From Callorhinus ursinus (taxonomy: Eukaryota; Chordata; Mammalia; Carnivora; Otariidae), in the NCBI RefSeq assembly GCF_003265705.1, contig NW_020312903.1, forward strand, positions 24,968,107 through 25,032,106: a DNA stretch of 64,000 bases, read 5' to 3'. Made by a program: the position numbers and the translations under genes. A model generated the notes under the pieces. It made no database searches and was not told the DNA's origin. It saw nothing but the letters and a program-made list of their open reading frames with translations. Shown here piece after piece: positions 10,630-21,363 of the stretch. The number at the start of each line of letters is the position of its first letter. Positions within the stretch are counted from its first letter, which is position 1.

Positions 10630-11100
10630 TGGAAGGATGTGGATGGAGCTAGAGAGTATTATGCTAAGCAAAATAAGTCAGTCAGAGAAAGACAAACACC
10701 ATATGATTTCACTCATATGTGGAATTTAAGAAACAAAAGAAATGATCATAGGGGAAAAAAGTGAGAGAGAAACCAAGAAACAGACTTTTAACTACAGAGA
10801 ACAAACTGAGTGTTGCCGGGGGGGGGGGGGGGGGGGGGGGGGGGNNNNNNNNNNNNNNNNNNNNNNNNNNNNNNNNNNNNNNNNNNNNNNNNNNNNNNNN
10901 NNNNNNNNNNNNNNNNNNNNNNNNNNNNNNNNNNNNNNNNNNNNGGGGGGGGGATGGGCCAAATAGGTGTGGAGATTAAGGAGTGCATTTGTGATGATCA
11001 CCAGGTGTTATATGGAAGTGCTGAATCACTAAACTGTACACCTGAAACTGATATTACACTGTATGTTAACTAACTGGAATTTAAATAAAAACTTAAAAAA
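10630..11100 (+). mobile_element. LINE-1 3' end containing an assembly gap
   Basis: ORF2-3' and 3'UTR sequence: 'ggatgtggatggagctagag', 'aataagtcagtcagagaaag', then the G-rich tract (interrupted by Ns), then 'ctgtacacctgaaactgata' and the A-rich tail at 11086-11100. Confidence 0.9.
10845..10944. other. Assembly gap, exactly 100 N
   Basis: One hundred N, preceded by 27 G (10818-10844) and followed by 9 G (10945-10953), inside the L1 3'UTR G-rich tract. A 100-N block is a common convention for a gap of unknown size. Glycine- or proline-rich ORFs crossing it are artefacts. Confidence 0.97.
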
Positions 11101-11264
11101 ATGAGATAAGAGCTCTGAATGAAAAGAACATGATATCAAAAGAGAGCACAAAGCAAAGGAAACTGATTTAGACTTTGAGGGTGGAGGCAGGTTGTCATGG
11201 GCCATGGCCCATGGGTCATGGCCATCACTACCATAACATATTTTTCAATACCATATTGTTTTTA

Positions 11265-11460
11265 CTTGACGTTTATGGCCCCCAATAGGGTATTTACTTA
11301 CTATATGTCAAGAATTGTATATCATTATTTAATGGAATCCTATAAAAGCTGGGGAATTGATACTTATAGATGTTAGGCAATTTTCCCAAGGTCACAGGGC
11401 TGATAAGGGGCAAACCTAAGAACTCAATCATCCCTGTCCAAAGCCCAGCTTCTTTCCACT
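11265..11460 (-). mobile_element. MIR SINE
   Basis: Reverse-oriented MIR: 'ttacttactatatgtcaaga' near the left and 'cccaaggtcacagggctgat' near 11386-11406. Confidence 0.72.
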
Positions 11461-14200
11461 TGACCTTATTTTCAGCATATTAATTAGGACTCCACATTCT
11501 CAGCTCGTGAGCAGAACATTCTCACTCTTCTTAAATGATTATTTTAAAAGGCTTGTACTCAACTGCAAGGGTAGTTTTCACAGAGTGATGTTTAAGGCAT
11601 TGATACAATCATTTAAATTAACCAGGCTTCATGCAAGAGTTGAGTTTCTTAGGAGGACCTATATTTAGTCCATAGGAATGTATCCCCTGGCTCTGTTTTT
11701 CTCCTCATTATAATCCAGTGATCTCAGCATGTTGTTTATTCTTCTCAGATTTTTCCTAATTTTAATAGCTCTCTGTAAAGTTTGAAGACTAAAAGAAAAT
11801 GACTTTGGCTTACCATAGAACCAATGAATCTACAGTACAGGGTCTGGGACTGAGATGCAGGATGGTATCTGGTGCGAGCAGACTCCACTCCCTAGTCTTC
11901 CCTAGTGCCTTACCTACACATGTCCTTACTTAAGTGGCCTCAGCATCCTGCAATTTACTAGGTCAGTGCAGTCCAAAACTGCAGGCCATATAACTTTTAC
12001 ACTGTTTTTGGCCTAAGAGGTGGGCTCACAACAGTACCTTTGTGTTTACTCTATTGTCATTCAAGAAATATTTTCTGTCATTCAGAAAAATTTTAGTGTC
12101 ATAGCTCTAGGAATGGTCTGCATACCATGCTTGGAAATGGTCACATTTTATTCTTATGCTCTAGCACCTTCTACATGTCTGAACCTGTTTAAAAAAGCAC
12201 ATCTTCCACTCCTTTCCTCACATCCATCTGTTCATTACTTTCAAGAGCCATTCAACACTCACTTCCTTGTAACCATCAGGTTTAGCTATATGCTAATTTC
12301 ACTTAGTTTAAATAATAACCTTAGGACTTCATATACTAACCTATATTTTAATAGCAACTTCTACATATTTTTAAAATACACTTAAGCCCTGTATATGTAT
12401 TTCAGCTTTGATATGCAGACACACTTCTAGAGAAAAGATGAATGGGAGCCAACATGTAATAAATACAGTGGTCAAGCGGAGCAAAGAGTAATTATGGGAT
12501 CTTAGATTTCATCCACTTCCGCCTTCTGTATTTGCATTTATCATTCTAAATGCTGGCTATCTTTTAACCTGCTAAATTTATTGCTTGTTTTGACTGTCAT
12601 GTTAATAAGTTTCAGTCACACCAAGTTTCTGCATGTGTTAAAGAACAAATATATCTTTCCATAGTTCTATTTGGTTACATTGAAAAGGAAGCTAAGTATG
12701 AGTGAGACGTTTTCAAGAAGTTAGCTTCATTGAGGATAGATGTTCCATGTTACTTGATGGAATAATGTAGCTATAAACCAAAGATTTGATGGGATATAAA
12801 GAGAATTTATTTCCATTTAAAACCATTAAATGAGCTATTCAAGAGTTATTCACTGAGTTATTCAAGAAGATACAGTACTGATACATCATTTATACCTCAA
12901 ACTTATGAGATTTTAAATCCTAATCGAAAGGCAAACTTCTTGTAACTAACCAACACGGCAAAACTGTCTCAAGTCACTTCTTAACATTTTTCTGTGATAG
13001 TAATTAAAATTGTGTAAAATCTTAGTTATTGGCCTTGGTGTGGGATAGAAAGAAAATGTTTGGTTCAGCATCCTGTGGTTGTTGGATCATCTGGCTTCTC
13101 TGATTCAAATCAAAGTGCCTCTGTGGCTTGCAGAGGCCAGGAGGCCTGTGGAATTTGCATGAGCCAGTAGCCACTTAAACTAACTCATTCCTACTGTACC
13201 AAGGCCTTTTTAAAAACTCCTTTCTTGCATCTGGTATCATTGTATGAATCCTCAAAACCATACTAATTGAAACGTAAGCCTTATGTGTTCAATTCCAATT
13301 CACAGTGTTCAAAAATTACTATTTTTCTTAATGATTTGGATTTTTGCTTTTTTTGTAGAGTTAAAATATTGTCTGTTTTCAAACCATCTGCTCAGAATTT
13401 TGCTAGTTACATTATATAAAATATATTTGGTAAACAAATAATAGAAAAAATGTTATCAAATATTGTTCTAGTGGCAGGTTGACAAACTCCCATAATGGAA
13501 GGTCAAGGAGCAATATTCCTAAAACAGCTGATTGTCTTTCCATGCATTTAAAAAGATATGTGTAGATTACCTACTATACAAAAAGTAAGAGATCTCAAAA
13601 CTTATGGAAATGGGAGAAATGGATAGTGGTCACTAAACAAACAGATTAGAGTGACAAAAAATGCATATAGAAGAAGAGAAGCAACCAATTGTCTTACGTT
13701 GTGGAGTTATATAGAAGATTTGTTCATTCATTTGTTTCTTGTTAAATAATTTATCTTACAAGATCTATACTTATAAGATCTATAAGATCTATTACTATCA
13801 ACCTATAAACATACTTAAATATTATTCTTTAACATTACTTTCTTAAATTATAATACATAAAAAAATTTAAGCAGAACAAAATTTTTATTACTACTACCAA
13901 CAGACCATTTTAAGGATCAAACATTAACTAATGAGCACATCTCATATATATTTCAAAGAGTCATAGTTCCAAAGAACTGCAAATTCTCCCTTGGAAAATA
14001 TATTTGTAATAACAGAAAATTAGAAAAGAAAAATAAGTTCCATTATGTTTGTTGGAAAAGGACTTGAAATATTAAGTGGTCATATAGACATTATGAGGGT
14101 AAAGGGAAACATCTATTCTTCTTTCTTGTTCATTAGAAATGTTTCACATATCAGCTTTTCCTCTCACTTCAAAGCAAAATAAAATAAATATAGGATAAAA
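11461..14200. other. Unique sequence
   Basis: About 2.7 kb without recognised interspersed repeats. The 121-codon ORF at 12020-12385 has no recognisable similarity or splice context. A triple AGATCT cluster lies at about 13760-13791. Confidence 0.5.
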
Positions 14201-14212
14201 ACATACAGATTT

Positions 14213-14378
14213 GGGGCACCTGGGTGGCTCTGTCGGTTAAGCGCCGCCTCTTGATTTCGGCTCAGGTCATGATCTCAGGGTCCCCCACGTCGGGGATTTG
14301 GCTTGAGATTCTCTCTCCCTCACCCTCTGCCCCGCCCCCTGCTCACTCTCTCTCTAAATAAATCTTAAAAAAAAAAAA
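14213..14378 (+). mobile_element. Can-SINE, older subfamily
   Basis: Head 'ggggcacctgggtggctctg' with 'tcggttaagcg', an internal deletion relative to complete copies, then 'aaataaatc' and an A tail. The flanks 'acatacagatt' and 'ccatacagact' form an imperfect target-site duplication. Confidence 0.9.
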
Positions 14379-14689
14379 CCATACAGACTCATTTACATTA
14401 ACTACAAAAGAGTTTTGAACCGCAGAGTGAATATAATTCAATCATGTATTTTTACAGAAGAGGCTAACCTAAATAAACATATTCTAGATTTTCTCACCAA
14501 CTTTTCACATTCCAACTAAATTCATAATTTGTTGACAATACAAATGCATTTCTTCTAGATCTTATAATGATACCTTTAATGACCGTAACAATTTAAAATA
14601 AATAATAAAATGTGCCTGATGTCAGGGATGTCACAGTAACCTTCACTGGGTTACTCCTAAGTTAGCTCATTCATACATTCCTCCAGTTT

Positions 14690-14965
14690 TTATTTGAATT
14701 AATATTTACTAAGCACCAACTTTGGGCAAGAAACTACTACTCAAGACATAAAGGGGTCAGAGTTGAATAAGAATAAGACAGGGAAGGCCTTTTGCCTCAT
14801 GTGTATACATTCTTTTAAAAAATGAATAAGAGAATTACAGACTGAAATACATACTACGAAGGAAATTTTTAAAAGGGTAATATGATATATAGTGGATTGG
14901 CAGTGGGGACTTTAGATAGGAAAGAGTTGCTTAAGAGGTGAGCAGAGATGCCACTGGAATATATT
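14690..14965 (-). mobile_element. LINE-2 3' fragment
   Basis: 'aatatttactaagcaccaac' at the left, followed by 'agacagggaaggcc' and 'gacatttagat'-like spacing further right, reads as the L2 3' end in reverse. It is diverged. Confidence 0.55.
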
Positions 14966-17456
14966 TCTGAGAGAAGTCTACTTCTATTAAGATTAGCCAC
15001 AAGAATTTATATAATCTTTGCTCTCTCGGCCATCTTAGAAATTAAACTCACTACATCCAAGCTTGGAGTGGCATTTGTATAGCAAGGTCGTCCTTTCCAC
15101 TGCACCAGGGAAATTCTTACAGCGGAAATTAGCTAGTCCGCATGTGATACTTTTAAAGGTATTTAAAATAAGAATTGATATGAAAAAGGACTCAAAGCCA
15201 TATCATAACAAAGTGTGCTTAAACAAACTTCGTTATTACACTTTGATACATTTGGAAACCGTTGGGCCCTACCTCTGAGAAGTAGGTATGTCATGACCCA
15301 AATCAATAGATTTAAAAATATCAAAATGCTCAGAATAGCTTATGCTATTATTTATGTTAGAAAAAAAAACATTTGAAATATCTAATTATGAAGACTTCAA
15401 AAAGCTGTCCACTGAAGAGTGACTATCAAGCAGAAACTATGAAGGAATCAAAAATACAAAAGTTTAACCAGTAGTCAGGGGTCTTTCCCATAGATATCCT
15501 GACATCTGCTGAAGAGCACTGAGCTTCTATGACATTATATACAGACGATTCATTGTAATAATTCTTAGAAAAATAAGTTAGAAGTTAAACTTGTCAAACA
15601 AGTATGTATTCTGATACACCTATCTTTAGCAGAAGTATTATTGTTTACACTTTACATTTTGTTTCTTTAGTATTTGGACAGTTGGCACTCCCAGCCCTTC
15701 CATTTTAAATACAAACCTGTTGTATTTGGGATGAGCAGGTGCAAATAATTTAACAAAGATTTTCAAGATGTCAATTCCTTAAGTATATGCGTGCAGTTCA
15801 TCAAGTCACTGGCAAAAAAGTTTTCATTAACAAAGTAGAAAGGGGGTAACATGCAGTGTTTAATATGATAGACATAAAGACATGGAATACTTTAGCCCTG
15901 TTTTTTCATCAAGAGGAGAGAAAAAAAGAAAGTTTCACGACCTTCTAAAATTGAGTGTGACAGTATCCTCCTTCATCCTGTCCCCATTCAAGTTTTAAAA
16001 TAAATAGTTTCTTCATCCAAGAAACTTCTGCCTTATTTATATGGGAACATTAGATAAGCTATTGTTTGATCAAAATAATGTTTCAAAAAAAAAGTTATCA
16101 TATCACCACCAATGAAGCAATGCTTTCCCTTTGGGCTTTCATTTATTTAATGAATTCAAACAGAAAGAGAATAATAATGTTGTCTTTTTATAGTGTTTTA
16201 TCATTTGTTTGGTACACTCCTTGGGCCCTGCTAGGAAGGATTACAGGACAGATTATTAATTTAATAAATGTTTTCTCTTTTGGTTTCATCTCAAAAACAA
16301 AACATCAAGCCAAAGTAAACACTCTCAAATTATTCTACAGATTCTACAGGCTGGCCACTATGGATTCAGCATCAGTTTTAGATAATTCTCCAACTTTCTC
16401 TTCACCTCCCCACAAAAACTCCTTTGGCATTACAAAATGCTAAACAAATTCATTTTGTTGACAAGCAGAACTGATTCAAGAAAGGCAAGATACCTCATTA
16501 CCTTTGTCATGAAACTTTAGATAATTAAAATGTCACACCAAATTTTCCTTTGGACAAAAGGCTTGTCAGGGACAACTGATAAACTGCTCTTTCTATATAC
16601 TTAACTTAAAAGCACTTAAAAACCATTATTTTAATGATATACAAAAGAAAATTAACTGACTGTTACATTTTCGGTACTCCTCCAAAGACCCATGAACGGA
16701 AACATAATTCATTTTAATGTGTGTCCCACATCTGGAAAAACCTCAGAAGAGCTATTTTTGCTATTTATTTAAAATAACAATCATCACAATATTATCCATT
16801 GGAAAAATTGGAAAACATGTCAGAAATAAGACAGCAGAACATTATCTTTCTTGTGTGTTCCTTTTTGACCTTCGATTGTATATTTTAAAGACACTTTAGA
16901 CAAACAAAATTTATATGTCAGTTGACAAAAATGACTGAAATCCTACCTAATGTTTATGCACTTGGTATTAGCCTGGTAAGGGAAGGATTATTTTTCTAAT
17001 GGCTTAAAAGAATGAACTTCATTTTTACAATTCCAGAGTTTAAACATAGTATATGATAGAATATATAATAGTAAACAAGCTTAGAAAACTTACTTAAGAT
17101 CTCAGGCAGCCTCCTTTAAGATTCTGGGTTGTTTTGTTTATTTTTGTTTTGTTTTCATAATCGACTCCCTCCCCAACCCTAACAATTTAAAACTCAATTG
17201 GCTTCTATGATATCTGGCTAGAAGGTAATAGTAACCCTAAGCTATGCATCCTATTGTTTATGTAACAGGTTGCAAGTGTCGAGGAGAGTCAGTGGGCCAT
17301 ATTTCATTTGTTATTGAAATATCTGCTTTATTTTTTCATGATAAACAACATGAAACTTTACTTGCTGAAGCATTTCCCAATGTGTTCTTAAGACAGAAAT
17401 ACAAGACAGTTGCATTGGAACATCATTCCAGATATCTTAGTATTTGACTACAGCAT
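14966..17456. other. Unique sequence
   Basis: Nearly 2.5 kb without recognised repeats, by eye one of the longest repeat-free blocks left of the NAV3 exon. The 125-codon plus-strand ORF at 16066-16443 has no recognisable domain, an A/T-driven composition and no splice or promoter support. Confidence 0.5.
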
Positions 17457-17541
17457 AAAAGGCATCAATTTAACCCATTAAAGATCATCCTATCTAATCA
17501 TGACAAACACCATATAACAGGAAGACTAGACAAAAAAGTCA
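17457..17541 (+). repeat. 85-bp direct repeat, left copy, flanking L1
   Basis: Begins 'aaaaggcatcaatttaaccc' and ends 'gacaaaaaagtca'. It matches 18670-18754 at 81 of 85 positions. The left boundary 'cat|aaaa' fits an L1 endonuclease target (TT|AAAA-like), so the pair is read as an unusually long target-site duplication. Confidence 0.9.
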
Positions 17542-17560
17542 AAGGGAAGCAAGGGCAAAA

Positions 17561-18210
17561 ATGAACTATTGGGACTTCATCAAGATAAAAAGCTTTTGCA
17601 CAGCAAAAGAAACAGTCCACAAAACCAAAAGACAACCGACAGAATGGGAGAAGATATTTGCAAATGACATATCAGATAAAGGGCTAGTATCCCAAATCTA
17701 TAAAGAACTTATCAAACTCAACACCCAAAGAACAAATGATCCAATCAAGAAATGGGCAGAAGACATGAACAGACATTTTTCCAAAGAAGACATCCAAATG
17801 GCCAACAGACACATGAAAAAGTGCTCAACATTGCTCGGCATCAGGGAAATCCAAATCAAAACCTCCATGAGATACCACCTCACACCAGTCAGAATGCCTA
17901 AAATTAACAAGTCAGGAAATGACATATGTTGGTGGGGATGCAGAGAAAGGGGAACCCTCCTATACTGTTGCTGGGAATGCAAGCTGGTACAGCCACTCTG
18001 GAAAACAGTATGGAGGTTCCTCAAAAAGTTGAAAATAGAGCTACCCTACGATCCAGCAATTGCACTACTGGGTATTTACCCCAAAGATATAAATGTAGGG
18101 ATCCAAAGGGGTATGTGCACCCCGATGTTTATAGCAGCAATGTCCACAATAGCCAAACTATGGAAAGAGCCAAGATGTCCATCAACAGATGAATGGATAA
18201 AGAAGATATG

Positions 18211-18245
<35 letters not shown>

Positions 18246-18289
18246 CACACACACACAATGGAATGTTATGCAGCCATCAAAAGGAATGA
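17561..18289 (+). pseudogene. L1 ORF2 C-terminal segment, frame open for 242 codons
   Basis: Encodes the end of ORF2, after the reverse-transcriptase domain. Visible signatures are '[20 protein letters not shown]', '[20 protein letters not shown]', a cysteine-rich stretch with 'CWWGCRERG' and '[15 protein letters not shown]', and '[15 protein letters not shown]'. The frame then runs through an expanded TG/TA/CA microsatellite that replaces part of the conserved end. Endonuclease and reverse-transcriptase domains are missing, so it cannot act alone. Confidence 0.85.
18209..18257 (+). repeat. (TG)n(TA)n(CA)n compound microsatellite
   Basis: Symmetric TG, TA and CA blocks make a nearly perfect self-complementary tract. 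It lies inside L1 ORF2 where related copies have only a short TATA run. Confidence 0.95.
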
Positions 18290-18669
18290 AATCTTGCCAT
18301 TTGCAACGATGTGGATGGAACTGGAGGGTATTGTGCTAAGTGAAATAAGTCAGTCAGAGAAAGACATGTATCATATGATCTCATTGATATGAGGAATTCT
18401 TAATCTCGGGAAACAAACTGAGGGTTGCTGGAGTGGTGGGGGAGGGATGGGGTGGCTGGGTGATAGACATTGGGGAGGATATGTGCTATGGTGAGCGCTG
18501 TGAATTGTGCAAGACTGTTGAATCACAGACCTGTACCTCTGAAACAAATAATACATTATATGTTAAAAAAAAAAAAGAAGAAGAAGAAGATAGTAGGAAG
18601 GGAAAAATGAAGGGGGGGAAATCGGAGGGGGAGACAAACCATGAGAGACTATGGACTCTGAGGGAAAAA

Positions 18670-18754
18670 AAAAGGCATTAATTTAACCCATTAAAGATCA
18701 CCCTATCTAATCATGACCAACACCATATAACAAGAAGACTAGACAAAAAAGTCA
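18670..18754 (+). repeat. 85-bp direct repeat, right copy, flanking L1
   Basis: Partner of 17457-17541 with four substitutions and no gaps. Confidence 0.9.
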
Positions 18755-18792
18755 CAAATCCTCTAGATAGGCTTGATTAAGTAAGAGAGTTT

Positions 18793-19001
18793 CTTTTCTT
18801 ATTTTTTATTTTTTTAAAGATTTTATTTATTTATTTGTCAGAGAGAGAGAGTGAGTGCACAAGCAGGGAGAAAGGCAGGCAGAGGGAGAAGCAGGCTCCC
18901 CGCTGAGCGGAGAGCCCAATGTGGGGCTCAATCCCAGGACACTGGGATCATGACCTGAGCTGAAGGCAGACGCTTAACCTACTGAGCCACCCAGGTGCCC
19001 C
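18793..19001 (-). mobile_element. Can-SINE, complete
   Basis: The tail at the left and the head complement 'gagccacccaggtgcccc' at the right. Flanked by 14-bp repeats 'aagtaagagagttt' at 18779-18792 and 19002-19015. Confidence 0.96.
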
Positions 19002-19015
19002 AAGTAAGAGAGTTT

Positions 19016-19840
19016 TATGCAGACAAATTTACACAGTTGTGTGCACAAAACAGAAGAAAAAAGTACAGTTTTTCTTCTTAAGCTGAAAAATGTTTTAATC
19101 AATTATGACCTGCGTAAATACCACAGAGCTGTATGGTTTTGCTATCACTTGTTAATTTTATCTCTACCATATAGGAGACAACCCCAGTTACGGCATCAAG
19201 CTGAAGTCTCAACTGAAGCACATGAATGCTCAGGACAAATGTCTCCATGATAAAGAAAGGGATTAGTGGGATTTTCCAGTGCTCTTCATCATTTCTTTAC
19301 AAACATACATCAAATGAGTATTTTATAGTATATCCAAATGATTCAGACAAAAATGATCAAGTTTACCCACTCTGTGAAGGATAGTTTTGATCCTCAAGCC
19401 CTTTATTTCCCTTTAACAAGCCAATTAAAACAGCTTGACTAAAGATTACTGAAATGCTAAATTCACTGCCATTCAAAATTATCTGAGACACTGCCAGCAA
19501 CCCTTCCCACTTGGTTATAAACCCATATGGAGCTCTACTTAAAAATTTCAACCTGACTTTAGGCATTCACATCTGCATCTAATATTTTGACAGTAAAAAC
19601 TAACTTTATTGTATTTAAATGTCAAATACAGACTTGGGAGTATTGTATTTTATTCAAATAAAATAATGCTGATTTATTCCAATCCCAAAGTAATAATGCT
19701 TTATTAAATAATTGCAAATTTTGCCCTATACCAAGAAAACATTTTTAAAAAGAGAAATATTATTTAGCAACTAGAAAAATAAATATAAGTATTTTTTTGT
19801 TTGAGTACTTACGATTGTCAATTTTGGTAGAGCACTACTT
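19016..19840. other. Unique sequence
   Basis: No recognised repeat or coding exon. Confidence 0.5.
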
Positions 19841-19850
19841 TGGAAATGGT

Positions 19851-20053
19851 TCTTTCTTTCTTTTTTTTTAAGATTTATTTATTCATTTGAGAGAGAGAGC
19901 GGGGCAGGATGGGTGGACAACAGAGTGGGAGGGAGAGTCCCAGGCAGACTCTGCACGGAATGCAACTCAGGGCTCAATCTCAGGATCCCAAGATTATGAC
20001 CTGAGCCAAAATCAAGAGTTGGACGCTTAACCAACTATGCCACCCAGGCACCT
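19851..20053 (-). mobile_element. Can-SINE, older subfamily
   Basis: The T-rich tail is at the left and 'ggacgcttaaccaactatgc' with 'cacccaggcacc' at the right. Flanked by an imperfect repeat around 'tggaaatg' (19841-19848 and 20055-20062). Confidence 0.9.
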
Positions 20054-20154
20054 CTGGAAATGATTATTTCTAATTCAAGCATAGAAAAGGATACAAAAGT
20101 TATTATTTAAACCTCGGCTATATTTTAATTCGCTAATTTTTAAATAGTATACAT

Positions 20155-20340
20155 AATAAAAAGTTTAACAATACACAGCATATATATACATGTTTATTTA
20201 TATGTATAGTTTTGTATATGTAATATATATTTATATACACTTTATAAATATGTGTGTGTTGTATGGATACATATATGTGTGTGTATGTTTATGTGTATAC
20301 TTGACATACATATATCTATAGATATATACAAGTAAAGTAA
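20155..20340. repeat. AT/TG-rich low-complexity tract
   Basis: Alternating TATA, TGTG and ATAC runs, including the palindrome 'tatatctatagatata'. It is followed at about 20345-20640 by sequence vaguely like an ancient L1 3'UTR, not confidently assigned. Confidence 0.75.
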
Positions 20341-21161
20341 ACACCCCTCTACCCTTGATCTCTAATCATCTCAGTTTCCCTGTCCTCCCTGGAGGCAATC
20401 ACTGTTACTACTTTCACATGTATCTTTCCAAAGCTGGTTTGTACATAAATAAATGCATATGTACACATACATATAAATATATTTTATGTGTATTTGATTA
20501 TAAAAATGGAAGTATACTACCCATCATGTTCTGTACTCTACTTTTTCCATTTATCTTGAATTTCATTCAATATTATATATGCAGATCAATCACATTCTTT
20601 TTAATGAATAAATATTTTAAATGTGCTTTACTTATTAACAGAAGTTGATCTAAATTATGATGAAATAGAATTAAGCATAAAATAAATGAAAATGGGGACA
20701 GTGTGAGCAAAAGAAGATAAAGAGAAATAGAAGAATTATGAGGCCTGTCAAAGTTCAAATTCAAGGCAAAGGTATCATTTTAAATATTTTCTTGAAAAGC
20801 AGAAAGATACAGTAAAAAGTTTATCAATATAGTCTTTGCTATCACCCAAGAAACTGTTTTTCCAATAGAGTCACAGGTGATTTTCTTTAAGCCTGAAAAA
20901 TGACTCACTTTCTCATACAACCTTTGCCCTGGGAACCAAAAGCCATATTTCATGGGACTATGTATTTCTCTTAGACAAAACTGAGTAATTTTAAGACTGG
21001 AGTTATAGGTTAGGTTATTTCTGAGATACACTTGCAGTAAAAATTTCCAGGGACTTACAATATAATTGCAAAGGTGGTAACTTGGGAGCATAACAGATTC
21101 CCAAGGAAAGTTTATAAGTATGATAAAAATATGTAAAAAGTTTTAATGAATTAAAATGACA

Positions 21162-21354
21162 GGGGCACCTGGGTGGCTCAGTTGGTTGAGCGTCTGCCTT
21201 TGGCTCAGGTCATGATCCCAGGGGTCTTGGAATTGAGCAGCATGTTGGGTTCCCTGCTCGTGGGGAGCCTGCTTTTCCCTCTCTCCTCTGCTCATGCCTT
21301 CTCTCACTATCTCTCTTTCTCAAATAAATAAATAAATCTTAAAAAAAAATAAAG
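21162..21354 (+). mobile_element. Can-SINE, complete
   Basis: 'ggggcacctgggtggctcag' head, CT-rich middle, (AAAT)n and A tail. Flanked by 9-bp repeats 'aaaatgaca' at 21153-21161 and 21355-21363. Confidence 0.95.
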
Positions 21355-21363
21355 AAAATGACA

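Larger units (their letters stand above)
17542..18669 (+). mobile_element. LINE-1, 5'-truncated, chimeric 3' end
   Basis: ORF2 C-terminal coding sequence (to about 18289) is followed by a 3'UTR ending in an A-run at 18564-18575 and (GAA)n. A second, different L1 3'UTR segment follows at about 18590-18660 ('gagacaaaccatgagagact'), then a second A-run at 18665-18673. The whole compound unit lies between the 85-bp repeats, so both parts probably arrived together. Confidence 0.9.

Noticed and set aside
10742..11073. Overlapping ORFs on both strands with poly-Gly or poly-Pro and X residues
   Set aside because: They span the 100-N assembly gap and poly-G run in an L1 3'UTR.
12020..12385. 121-codon plus-strand ORF
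   Set aside because: Leu/Ser/Phe-rich with no family resemblance; likely chance.
13153..13160. Octamer-like ATTTGCAT as a POU-factor site
   Set aside because: A single 8-mer is expected by chance in a window this size and nothing nearby supports it.
16066..16443. 125-codon plus-strand ORF
   Set aside because: No recognisable domain, no splice sites or promoter; a length expected by chance in 64 kb of six-frame translation.
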